A DNA stretch of 64,000 nucleotides, taken from the NCBI GenBank assembly GCA_012295275.1, contig CM022679.1:6551157-6615156 (forward strand), given 5' to 3'. Source of the DNA: Chrysomallon squamiferum (taxonomy: Eukaryota; Mollusca; Gastropoda; Neomphalida; Peltospiridae). The notes below the pieces were generated by a model, which saw nothing but the letters and a program-made list of their open reading frames with translations, made no database searches and was not told the DNA's origin. Made by a program: the position numbers and the translations under genes. Position 1 is the stretch's first letter. Each line of letters begins with the position of its first letter. Positions 11,210 through 24,384 of the stretch are shown here, piece by piece.

Positions 11210-13295
11210 TATTTGTTTTGATATTGTTTACATTTTTACTTTTCGTAAATTCAATATAAGTTTTTTTAAATATTACCTAATAATCTTGGGGAGACAAATT
11301 ATTTTTTGCAATATTAATCTGCCACATGGTTTGAACAAAACCTGTATGTTAATGAGTTTTGTTCTAGATTCCTGGTCATTTGCTCATCATTTGTTATACA
11401 CACCTACATATTTCTGTTTACTCTGACACGAGGTGACATGTTATAGCACTTATCTACATTTCTTACCTCAATACATTGCCCAAACATTGCACAGTTTGTC
11501 CTATATGATCCACACCAACAGTTAAGAGTTGTAATTAATTAATGGTTAATAACTGAATTAACTTGCCTATTTAATAATAATTTTCATTTACATATATTGT
11601 AATGTTATATTTTCAAAATTAGCTATCATATACATCACTGAAGTATTAATGTAATTCCCATATCATTACATTTGTATTATTTATCAAAATGAATATGATA
11701 TATGAAATATAAACACAGGCATATTTAAAAATGCACTAATAACAAAACAATTTTCAGACTCATATTATTCACTTATTGAAAAATAAATACAAATTTGTGC
11801 TGCTGTTTATTATTGTCACCTTCATTACTGGTTAAAACAAAAATATCTTTCCAGTAACACAAGTTTTTATAGTGACATATTAGTTTTTTTCTAATACATA
11901 TCATGAAGATGAATCCCGTCAAAACTCACTGCAATATGTTCAAAAAATCCTCTTTTGTTTAATCTTAGACTGAAGAGACTTATGAGATTCCTTAGATACT
12001 GTGAGACAACAGGGATGATCTCCCAGCAAAACTTATATGCCATAACACTGCCAAATTGTAATCCAAGCTCATGAATTTATATACAGCCCACCAAAATGGT
12101 GATAAGTGAAAAGAATATATCCTCAAAGGCTTCTGACACTGCATCAAATGAACTAATGAACTAATGAACTGTGATCTATGCACTTATATGAAATTCTATG
12201 CAATATAATTATATCATATGCAAGCATGAAAAAACATTTATATTATTGGTAATAATTATTTATATAATATTAATTTTATTTCTTATAGCATAACAATTCA
12301 CGAGCTTTGAGTGAAGGGGTTTTGCCTGAGGGATTTATTACCAATTAGTAATGAAGATTCATAGATTTATTGTGTAAACATCCAATATAATAAGCTGATA
12401 CACTGACATTCAGTACTCTGTATGTCATATAAGGGCTTCCATGAAAATTAGTCATCAGTATAATTAGCAAAATGGTAGGAAATGTACACAGGTGAAACAT
12501 CTGGTGTTGGGACAAAACCCCAATGGAAAAAATGGCAGCAGTATGGGTGTTCACCAACAAATCAATGCCATCAACACTACAGATATATTTTTTGTTTGAT
12601 TTATTAAATAAGACTAAAGCATTTTCAGTCTTAGAATATGTTGAAATATTCTCTAGTTATCAATATTATTTTACCCTGAATTTGTCTGAGATTGAAATTG
12701 TCAAAATATTTGGTTAATGTCAGGATTTGACAAAACAAATGTAATCATGGCAAATTGTTGAGTCTTGAAAGAAAAGCTTTAAGATTATATAATTTTCATA
12801 ACAATGAACTTAGTTTTTATTTTAAAGTCTGCAACTCTGACACAAGACTCTTAAAAATAAATTTAACATCAAAGTGTTATTTATACATTTTTAAAGTCAC
12901 TGAGTATAAAATGCCTCTTCCAACTTCTTACAGTATAAATGAATTAAATGATATTCTAATAATGTGTATAACTTTGTTATTATCATAATAAGAGAAAAAC
13001 ATTTATTCAGCCTTTAGGGAAGAATATTTATGTGTTATAATAGCCAAGAAATAAAAGTGTTAAATGGATGCAATGTGAAATGGAAATATTCTGCTTACAA
13101 AAATAAACAAAGCTGATAATGTAAACAAACTGGGTAATCCTAAGTTTTCAGAATATAATCAATTTTGATTTCTCAGTAGGAAATTAAGGTCTGTGTGTCC
13201 AGTGAAACTCAGTTTATAAAGTTAGTAAAGGTATAAAAACTAATTTGTAAATTGCAAAAGCTATCAAAGATGAAAGCAGTCAGTTTTCCAGATTT

Positions 13296-14889
13296 TCATA
13301 GGGTTGCAATGTTGCATATGGTCTTTCTCTTTGTTCCTGGCTCTGTAAGTGTGTCTGACTCAGGCTGAACACTCTGCCTGGATTCCTGATCACTGTTATT
13401 CAGGTTAGTTTCATTTGCAACTTCATGAAGCTCCAAATTATCATATGCTGCCTTATTATTAGCATAAGTTTCTGTATCAAATGGTAAAATACTTTGATTA
13501 GTCATAATATTAAAACCTAAGAAATATAAAACTTTTGTATCAGTATAAAGTAATTGTCAGTAATTCAAGTTAAGTACATTATTGTAAAAGTATAACAAAT
13601 AATAATAAATAATTATTAAAGGTAGATTTTGAAATTAAGTGATGGGAATCAAATAATTAGTTATGTTTTCAAAATAATTAATTGCTACCTAAAGTAATAC
13701 AGACCTGCAACTCAACTGACAGGTACAAACAAAATATTATTATTCATAGAATGAATGACATTGTACATACCACTGCTAACCTCCTCTCTCCTCCTATCAT
13801 CTAGATGTCTACAACAGTGATGAATAAATAAATAAATAAATTAATTAATTAATTAATCAAAAATTGTATATAAAATTAATTAATTAAAAATAGTAAATAA
13901 AAGTAATTAATAAGATAATAAATTTAATCCATTTTGAACTTTACTGTGAATTAAAAAGCAAAAACAACAAGATACACTTACGTATATGTTTCATCCTGCT
14001 TTTTTCTGAAAAAACTCAACAAAAAACCCCATTTTTATTATAAAGCAGCTAGCCAGTTTTATTTATTATTACACAGACACAAATATACATATCATTATAC
14101 AGACATAAATCTACTTAGTACACAAACACAAATAGAACATTTATATATAGACACAAATATACTATTTATATGCAGTTAGTTATATATATTGCAAAGACAC
14201 AAATATAGTTATTATTACACAGACACAAAAGTAATACATATTTATTTATACATAGACACAAATATAGATATAATTACAGGCACAAATATATTTGTTATTA
14301 CACTGACACACATATACATATTTATACATAGACATAAATATAATTTTTCTTTTTTTAAGTGCAATAAAACCAAAATAAACATAAATGAGATCAGCAAGCT
14401 AAAAGATTTAAAAATAACTCCATGTGTTGAATCACCATGGAAGCAGAACTAAGATGACAGTTCAGTGTAGACAAAATAGTATGTTATCATATAGAACGGT
14501 TCATATTTACTGTGACTGTGCATTTAATTTTACAAACATCTGAATTTTAGTAATATTCTCCCCTGCTTTATCCTGTCTCCTGTCTTTAGTATATCTCATT
14601 TAGCAGATCATTTCCCTAAACTTGTACAGGACACAACTTTTGTATTGATGATTGTTAACACTCAATTTCCTTTTAAAACACAGATTAATAAAGAAAAAAT
14701 ATAAAAATATTAAATATTTTAGACTGTAAATTAACTGAGCAACTGTCTTACCTATTTTAGAAATTACATAACTCTGCCTTCGTAACAGTAAAATGACGAC
14801 TATAACAATGAAAGATGTTACAACAATCCCAGACACACTCCCAATAATAATAAAAATTATTCTTTCTGGCAGTGCATCTGATTTAATAT
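13296..14889 (-). other. Gene 2 transmembrane helix and cytoplasmic tail
   Basis: Exon 14752-14889 encodes SDALPER, then about 24 apolar residues (IIFIIIGSVSGIVV and onward) and LLRR, a type I stop-transfer. Two micro-exons, 13982-14005 (24 nt) and 13771-13800 (30 nt), both phase 1-1 with good borders, add a basic juxtamembrane stretch (KSRMKH, DRRREE). The final exon 13296-13516 contains AAYDNLELHE, holding a YxxL-type endocytic motif (YDNL), and ends in TGA. The micro-exons are less certain (about 0.55). Confidence 0.75.
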
Positions 14890-17763
14890 CTGAAAATAAA
14901 ATAACAACAAATAACACAATTGAAGAACAAAACATTTATTAGAAATAACACTTTTTACTATTATTGTTTACAAAAGTAGAATATTACTTACACTCACATT
15001 TCTCAAGGTAAAATTCCTTTCCTCAATGACCATAACAAATACCAAATTGAATGGTATTTTCAAATGGCCTAAAACATTTTGTAATTGTACTTGCAGGTTA
15101 TTGCTTTATAAAAACTGCTGATCAATCTTTGTTAATGATAAAGGTTGCTAATAAAACATTAGATTTATTATGAATTGAAATTAAATTTTTCATTTAATAG
15201 TAACATAAGTTTTTTCTTGAAATGTAAAAAACAAAACAATGCTTGTATATTTTGTAAATTTGTTTTCATCAACATTTGACATAAAAAACAAATAAAAGCT
15301 GTATTAACACCATTCATTCACAATATTACTTCCATAATGAAAAATAAATTTGATAGATTAGTGTGATTTGTTACTTTGGTATATATTTATCAATTTTTTA
15401 GGTGATGCAGTTTTTCTTCTAACCAGAACTGGTAAAATGTTAAATAATCATATATAATCAAAAATATTTTTGAAAACTTTTAAAATTAAAAAACTTGTCA
15501 ATAGAGAATAAAATCTCTTTGAAGTTACAAAATTAACCGAAAGGTAATTAACTTTAGCATTTAAGGTAATAAGAATTTAACAGAGTTACCAAGATTACAG
15601 TCAGAGGCCTGTGTTGAACCTTCTCTTGTTGTAGTTTTGTTTGGTGGACAGAATGAATTCCCTAATTCTTGTTGTTACATTTTGGTATCTTTCTTATCAT
15701 AATATACAGTTTGTATTTATATTACTTCTAGGAATATGTAGAGCATATTAATTTAAATTCAAAAACTTGCCAATGGAGAATAAAATCTCTTTAAAGTTAC
15801 AAAATTATATGATAGGTAATTAACTTTTGTATTTAAGGTAATAAGAATTTAACAGAGTTACCAAGATTACAGTCAGAAGCCTGTGTTGAACCTTCTCCTG
15901 CTGTAGTTTTGTTTGGTGGACATCGTGTACACTTAGTTGCTGTGGAAACTTCTTTGTAAAATCCTTTTTTACAAGGAACACAAGTTCCACCCTCGTCTTC
16001 TTTTCCTGGTGGACAGCTAACTGAAATATTAATCTGGCATAAATGCTAGCACTGCAGAACAGAATGAATTCCCCTAATTCTTGTTGTTAAATTTTTTGTA
16101 TATTTCTTATCATAACATACAGTTTGTATTTATATTACTTCTAAGAATATGTAGAGCATATTAATTTAAATTCAAAAACTTGTCAATGGAAAATAAAATC
16201 TCTTTAAAGTTATAAAATTAAATGAAAGGTAATTAACTTTAACATTTAAAGTAATAAGAATTTAACAGAGTTACCAAGATTACAATCAGAAGCCTGTGTT
16301 GAACCTTCTCCTGCTGTAGTTTTGTTTGGTGGACATTGTGTACACTTAGGTTGCTGTGGAAACTTCTTTGTAAAATCCTTTTTTACAAGGAACACAAGTT
16401 CCACCTTCATCTTCTTTTCCTGGTGGACAGGTCACTGAAATATTAATCTGGCATAAATGCTAGCACTGCAGAACAAAATGAATTCCCTAATTCTTGTTGT
16501 TAAATTTTTTATATCTTTCTTATCAAAACATACAGTTTGTATTTATATTACTTCTAAGAATATGTAGAGCATATTAATTTAAATTCAAAGACTTGTCAAT
16601 GGAGAATAAAATCTCTTTAAAGTTACAAAATTAACTGAAACATAATTAACTTTTGCATCTAAGGTAATAAGGATTTAACAGAGTTACCAAGATTACAGTC
16701 AGAAGCCTGTGTCGAACCTTCTTCTGCTGTAGTTTTGTTTGTTGGACATCGTGTACATTTGGTTGCTGTGGAAGCTTCTTTGTAAAATCCTTTTTTACAA
16801 GGAACACAAGCTCCACCCTCGTCTTCTTTTCCTGGTGGACAGCTAACTGAAATATTAATCTGGCATAAATGCTAGCACTGCAGAACAGAATGAATTCCCT
16901 AATTCTTGTTGTTAAATTTTTTGTATATTTCTTATCATAACATACAGTTTGTATTTATATTACTTCTAAGAATATGTAGAGCATATTAATTTAAATTCAA
17001 AAACTTGTCAATGGAAAATAAAATCTCTTTAAAGTTATAAAATTAACTGAAAGGTAATTAACTTTCGCATTTAAGGTAATAAGGATTTAACAGAGTTACC
17101 AAGATTACAGTCAGAGGCCTGTGTCGAACCTTCTCCTGCTGTAGTTTTGTTTGGTGGACATTGTGTACACTTAGCTGCCGTGGAAACTTCTTTGTAAAAT
17201 CCTTTTTTACAAGGAACACAAGCTCCACCCTCGTCTTCTTTTCCTGGTGGACAGGTCACTGAAATATTAATCTGGCTTTAATGCTAGCACTGCAGAACAA
17301 AATGAATTCCCTAATTCTAGTTGTTAAATTTTCTGTATATTTCTTACCATAACATACAGTTTTTATTTATATTACTTCTAGGAATATATAGAGCATATTA
17401 ATTTTATAGTTTTCTAATCTTTTTGTTTTCTTATTTCCTCTGCTAATGACAACAGAATTTAATAGATAAAAAACAAATTCTAAATTTTGAAGAAAAAAAG
17501 CCTCAGAAAATAAATAGAAAACACGGCAGATAAGCAACTTCTTATGTAATTTATTAGAAACATACTGAAGATAAAGAAAAAACTAAAACTAAAACTAACT
17601 AATTAACTAAATAAATAAATAGTCATAAAGGGGCATAACTCATCCAGTATATCTGCAACTAAAGTGAAGGAAACTGTTTTTATACATAAGCAATTTATCC
17701 CTGGAAGTCTGTAAATATAATAATCAAACAAATACAACCATCATTATCTGGAAGTCCATGTGG

Positions 17764-17812
<49 letters not shown>

Positions 17813-18011
17813 CACACACATAGAAACATACTTTTTTTTTTACTTATTTATTTCAGTCCAGTTAGAGTTACCTGTAATTTTGTTTAATGAAAATGAATAA
17901 TAATTTTTTTGTTTTTTTTAAATTAAAACTTGTGAAAGTTTCAATCTTTGGTTATTTTTCAAGAGAACTTTAATTTAAAAAATAAAATAATAAAATAAAA
18001 TAAATAAATAA

Positions 18012-18063
<52 letters not shown>

Positions 18064-21000
18064 TCGTGTCAGGATTTATTTTGTAATGAAAATCAAATCT
18101 ATATATATATGTATATGCATAATATTTTGATAGTGGTTTTATTTATTTTTTCAACTTTTTAAAGATAAATTTCAGAATTTATTAAAATCTTTAAACTGAA
18201 TTACTGCAGGTGTGTTTATTGTTGTTTAAGCTGGTGATAGTCTTGTGTTGGTTTAAAAATAATTCCGTTTCAGGTCAGTGCACGTATTTATGTCATAGTT
18301 TGTCCTTACCCATGTTTAGAGGGGTGGGAGAACTGATTTTTAAACAGAAGACAGTTCAAGGATATTTCTGTAATTGCATGCTCCCCTTACCCTGTTAAAC
18401 TGTATAAAACTGTGGTTCATTACTAATTACTATACTTTTCGGAAAAAGAAAAACTACAGGTTTACAATCATCGACAGCAGTTTGTTAATGGCCAATTTAA
18501 CAGGCTGATAAGGATATAACCTTTGACTTCAAACAAATGTTGTAATAATGTTTACCTACGAAGAAGAAAAACTACAAAAATTATTATTTTTCTAATTTCA
18601 AATTTCGAAAAGTTGTTATTGTTTTCCACTTGTAACAAACTAAAATTAAGTTTGACAAACTGTTAATGCATGTTCAATTAATAAAGGCAGTTTATAGATT
18701 TATGCTGTATACATTTAGTCCTTCCATCCTATTTGTCTTCAATTCTTTAATTTGGAAGAATAACTGAAATTTTAAATAATTAATAATTTATTTATTTGGT
18801 TAATAATTATATAATATTATGGAAAGAAAACAATCATTCATAAATTAATATAAAAACTCAGTAATACTTAGGATATATAATTTTTATTCATATAAGAACC
18901 AGATATATCAGCTGACATATGCACATATATTTATGTTAATAATCCAATAGATCTGCCTCTAAATATTTACCTCTCTCATCAAACAGACTAATGTTAGACA
19001 CCCTTATTCTAAAGAATTCTTAATAGCTTTGAAAAGAGTTGTTTTATGGCCTTTTTAAATGAAAATTTAATTACAGATAACTGCTCTTTTCTTGGAGGAT
19101 CACTCCTTCATTCAAAACATAAAACCCCATTTCCTTAGTTTTATTAATATATGCTTATTCATATATATATCAAAATTGATTTTGATCAGGGATCGAAAAT
19201 GTCCAATTGCTTAAATATATACATCATTTCATCAACTCAACCTATACCACCAATAAAACAATTTCGCTAAAACAAATATACTTACAAAGGCAATCAGAGA
19301 ACGATGTTGATCCACTTTGACTTGTAGTGTAATTCTGAGGACAATTATTACACTTTGTTGCATTTATTTGATCTTGGTAATATCCAACTGGACATTCTAC
19401 ACATGTGTCAGATGCTACTCTTGTACCCTTTGGACACGTAACTGAAATACATAATAACAAACATACATATTTATTTTGCACTTCTTTCTATTTAATATAT
19501 AAAGTATACCATATAGTAAATCCTCATAATGAAGAATTATATTTTGTTGAAAAGTCTCTCACTATCTTGATGGAGGTTTTCTGCATTTTCACTAATCTAC
19601 CAAGATAAAGTATTAGCCCACTATTACTTAACTGTAAAAGAATTTAAAAGTAATTAAAGGCAAATGTAATTTAACAAATTGTTTGAAATGGATTCTTGTT
19701 CATAAATAAATTGCTGTATAATTTTAATTATCAAACATGACAGACATTAACAGTAGGCTAAAAATAATTGTGGTAAGTCTGCTAATAACTGTGGCTTTAG
19801 GTATCATTCATAAATTTTAATGTTTAAAGAAAGACAAATACAAACGTAACCAACTTACGGTAACAATAATTTATAGATGTGGCTCCTCCAATTGTAGTAT
19901 TTTTATATTTTGGACATTTTGTGCATACAGTCGTTCCCGTTTTATCTTGGTAGAAACCATGTCCACATTCCACACATTTATCAGAATGTTCTGCCGTTCC
20001 AATGGGGCATGGCTCTGCAATAGTAATAATATTAATATTATAATAATTAGAAAAACAACAACGATAATAATTCTAAATGGCAGAAAGAAAACGTATTCAA
20101 TATATTACGTTACAAAAACCATTTCTAGAACAATTATTGAAATTTTATTGAGTATTTTTCATGACTAATGAGCATAAGTGGTGGTTGTCTGAAACTACTG
20201 TAAAGTTCTTACCACACATAGTATTGGTGAGGACATATCCAGCCTGCCGACATACTGTGGTGATGTTTGTATTTGAAACTGACTGATAACTTAGTCCATA
20301 TGTGTCATTCTGAAAGCATAAAATTATTACACAGTAGATCAATTGCATTATATTTATCCCTTACTATTCTGAAAGCATGAAAATAACACTGTAAAAACAT
20401 TACATATCACTTGTGGAGTTGTGAATAAATTAAATTAGTTACTTTAGTTACTTTATGAAATATGCTACTCTGAAATAATGCAATAAATAAATTAATAATA
20501 ATAATAAAAAATTAAATTATGAGTCAGTTAACAGGCTGATTAGAAAAAAGAAACAGTTAAATTTATTCCAGTGCTTATAATTCTTTTATTTATTTTCTTC
20601 TTCTTTTTCTTATTTATTATTATTAATTTTTTGTTATTATTATTATTATAATTTATTTATTTATTTATTTATTTTTATTGACAGCAGGTAAACATTTGCT
20701 TTCCTTTTATCTTCAACTAAACAGAATAATGTACAGGAATCTTATTCTTGCATAGTTAGCTCATAGCAACTAAAAGAATCATACCAAAGTACTGAAAACT
20801 GTCTTGTCAGTAAAATAATCATTGAGAACATTTCTGGTAGATCTAATTTCTTCAGAACCTGTTGATGTGTTCAGCTTGAGTTCTTGTCTGCAAATAGTAA
20901 CAATTATAATAATAATAATAATAATAGTAATAAAGCAAAGGAAATACAGAACGAAGTTTAAAAAAAAATGGTTAGCATCTTTTGTTTAGCTAGGGATTTT

Positions 21001-22850
21001 TTATATGGACATATTCATAAGCATAAAATTACATCTGAAATTCGTGATAAACTGATTGCCTAGCCTGAAATGGGAAACTAATTCAATGACTGGTTTGTGC
21101 TCTAACCCTGAGCTGCAATCTGCCCGTTACCACCAGTACCACCATCACCACCACTACTACAACTACTGCAACTCTTACTGCTAGTTATTGTTATCATAAA
21201 AACATATTAATGACATCTTTTAAAACCAGCTAATAGTTATTTAAATTTAATTTTGATGGATTAAACAAAATAATAATAATAAATGATAATAATAATAAAA
21301 AGAAAATACATGAATAAATAAAACAGAGAAAAGTAACACATACGGAATAGAGTTGAATATCAAATCCATTTTTATCGGAATCCAAGTCTGTCGGCGACGA
21401 CGACCCGAAGACTGACATCCTGTTACATCATCACTGACGTCCACGTTGTCGCAGACCACATTGTTACATATTCCTTCCCACGTGCGATTGAGATGTTTCA
21501 TCTGACGTCGTGCTTCAGTTCGTAGTGTGTCTGTCATCAACTCCGGCCTGTCACACGACTTTGCTGTAAACTGCATCGTGATTCTGTATGTCATTAAATC
21601 CAGCTGCGGAATCACTTCACCACCTAGCAAGAATCAGAATGATATCATGTTAATTTCAATCTGTCTTTCTCTCCCGCTTCTTGTTTTTTTCCTTTGTAAC
21701 AGAATCAAGACTGATTATTACTATTATTATAACTAGGTTTATCTTGTGTGAAATTAATTTAGGTTGTGTAATAGTATTAGCAACAGCAGTGACAGTGATC
21801 TTCAATTTGATTGTGGTTGTATATTTGTATTAGAAAATACACTTGTAACAATAGTAACAGTAGTAATTAAAGTGAAGTATCATACTTGGTAATGGAACAC
21901 ATTCTGCACTTCCCCGCTGAACAGTTTTCTGTCCTTGTGGACATTTTGTACAAAAACGTGACTGAGTGTTTTTGAAATAATTCATAGAACACTGTTTGCA
22001 CTGAGAGTCCAGGTAATCGAACTCTTGTCCGGCAGGACACGGAGCTGTAATAATAACAGTGCAAAAACAACAGCAATAATAATTATAGCCAGAACAGTTA
22101 GAGTAATTATAATAATTTCGTTTTAAATTAAACAGTAACATAAAAAAAGTAATAACAAATAATAGTAAATATATACCAAATAATTGTATCATTACTGAAA
22201 TAATACACATTACATTATTATTTAGAAAATTACCATAAAACATTTAAAACTGAGATACCAAGACAATTACAACATATAAATATTAACTTAATTCAATCAG
22301 AGTATTTATGTGATTGTCCAGGATAAATAAGTAACTAAACCTTGCATAACTGAAAATCTGTAAAGACCTCTAATTAATTTCTTTTTTAGATCATGTTTGT
22401 TAATATTTTTAAAATGAAAATTTTAACATGAATTAAAACAGATAAATTAAAATATCAGGTAAGTGAAAACTTACGATGACAAAACTGTTGTCCTGTTGAT
22501 CTGGTGGATTTGGTCAGAGTTCCAGAAGGACATGGGATACATACAGGTTGAGATATTTTATCCTGATACGTATCCAGCGCACAGTCAATACAGGTGTATG
22601 TTAAAGAATCCACACGTGTACCAGCCTGACACTGATCTATTAACAATTGCAACATCATTATTGTACTCAACAACAAAAACAACAACAGAAACAATAATAC
22701 TAACACGATCACCATAACAACAACAAGACACTAAAATAGGGAAATTTAAATTATACAATAATGATAATACATTATATTAATTCAATTTTCTTTTTCTTAT
22801 TAATGTTTATTCTGTGTTTATGTTTATATATATTAATGTTTATATATATT

Positions 22851-22886
<36 letters not shown>

Positions 22887-24317
22887 CCACTCATACACAC
22901 ACAAACAAATTGATTGGTACATGTCTGTGTTGGTTTTCTATAAAAACCAAAGATTAGTGATAACAAACTTTATATTGATATGTCATAAAAATGTTTTGCT
23001 ATGACTACAAAATTTTTGATATTAAAAAGCTTACGGTCGGAGACTGAGAAATAAATACCTTTACTAAACTGAAGTACTTGGTTCAGCTTGGTCAGCAGTG
23101 GGAAGTTACCCTCATTACAGAACTGTCCACTGAAGTCATCCTGAGAAATTTCAAACAACATAGCACCACCTAGATTATTGTCCTTAATGTAATTAGCCTA
23201 TAAAGAAAATAATAAACATATTTATTAATATACTGTTTGTATGAGGTTGACTTAACTGAAATTCATAGGACACGAAATGTCTAAAAATATGTTATACTAT
23301 ATCATTCATTGTGACTGTTATTAAAACAAGATGATTTTTTGTGAAATGTTGGATATGTTTAGAAAATATTTATTACCTTTATTTCAATACTTTTCTGTGT
23401 CTCATATCCAACCCATTGCGCAGAGTCCCAGGCAAAAGAAGCATTTTGTTCTTGTTGCCATCCGAACTGAAACTGGTATATTGGTTTCGATGTGCTGTCA
23501 CTGCAAACCTGGATGAATATAAGTAATTTTAACTTGTATCTTACTCCTTTTTTTTCTGATTCTTTCTCGTTTTACCACTCTCTCTCTCAAATCTATTTTA
23601 TTCGATTCACATTGGTTCTGACCCATTTTAATAACTGAAATCATCAAAAGCTCTTAGTCACAGTTTTTATCAAATTTCTTGGAAACCTTTTGAATGATGA
23701 AGCTATGGATGAAATATTCTTTCAATCAGTAGAAAGATGAGAGAGTTGTGTTTTAGGTGATGGAGTTGACATATTTTAGTTAAGGAAGAAACCCTCTCTC
23801 TCTTTCTCTTTTTTCTGTCTTTGTCTCTCTCTCTCTACATTATCTTTTTGCCACTCTAGTTTTCTCTCTCTTTCTTTCACATACTTACTTTATAGTATGG
23901 CAAATCATACGATGTTGTGAATTGATCTCCTATTTTATAAAGTGTTTGACTCTGAAGCTGAAAAGCTTTCCCATGGAATGGTATTCCAAGAACAATTTTC
24001 TCAGCAGGCATCCCTTTAGACATCCAATATCTCACCGCATAGTCCTGTTGCAACAGAAACAATATTGTTTACTTTTTAATGTTTGAAAAATATTTATTTT
24101 TTATATGTAATATAATTTATATTGTTTGTTTGTTGTTTTGTTTTTTTAAATAAAGTGGGAAAAAGAGAGAGAGAGAGAGATAAAGAAAAGAATAAAAAAG
24201 AAAAGAAATAAAAAGAAAATAAACTAATACATCAGAATATGAATGTTAACAGTAAATAAAAATATAAGAATATGAAACAGATACATATATGCATCTTACA
24301 AGTGTACATAATTTACT

Positions 24318-24384
<67 letters not shown>

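Larger units (their letters stand above)
8371..13295. other. intergenic region between gene 1 and gene 2
   Basis: About 4.9 kb with a (CT)n tract (8683-8744), a TTTC-rich tract (9329-9364) and long AT-rich stretches. No multi-exon gene is seen. The only segment with a coding look is the orphan minus-strand exon at 10492-10676, listed separately. TTTATT at 13002-13007 reads AATAAA on the minus strand and could end gene 2 transcripts. Confidence 0.5.
15490..17407. repeat. tandem array of a 413-bp exon-plus-intron unit
   Basis: Exon ends at 17100, 16688, 16275, 15862 and 15590 give spacings of 412, 413, 413 and 272 bp. Introns as well as exons are alike between copies (for example the shared stretch containing gcataaatgctagcactgca), so the whole unit was duplicated recently or is kept alike by gene conversion. 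Four copies are full length and the one nearest the 3' end of the gene is truncated. Confidence 0.93.

Noticed and set aside
12345-12988. three overlapping ORFs in the gene 1 to gene 2 interval
   Set aside because: AT-rich composition, no splice partners, no recognisable domains.
15490-17407. CRISPR-like regular repeats
   Set aside because: The 413-bp period, splice sites and coding content show a tandem exon array in animal DNA; there are no short identical repeats with unique spacers.
22463-22717. plus-strand ORF of 84 codons
   Set aside because: Antisense shadow of the gene 2 GCC exon 22475-22636. Plus-strand ORFs at 23331-23526, 38152-38412 and 51568-51750 are similar shadows of minus-strand exons.
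13296-23197. Gene 2 as two separate genes (a chitinase-like gene and a GCC-receptor gene)
   Set aside because: No stop, terminal exon or new signal peptide lies between 23059 and 22636, and both sides are phase 1. Kept as one gene, with cDNA as the decisive test.
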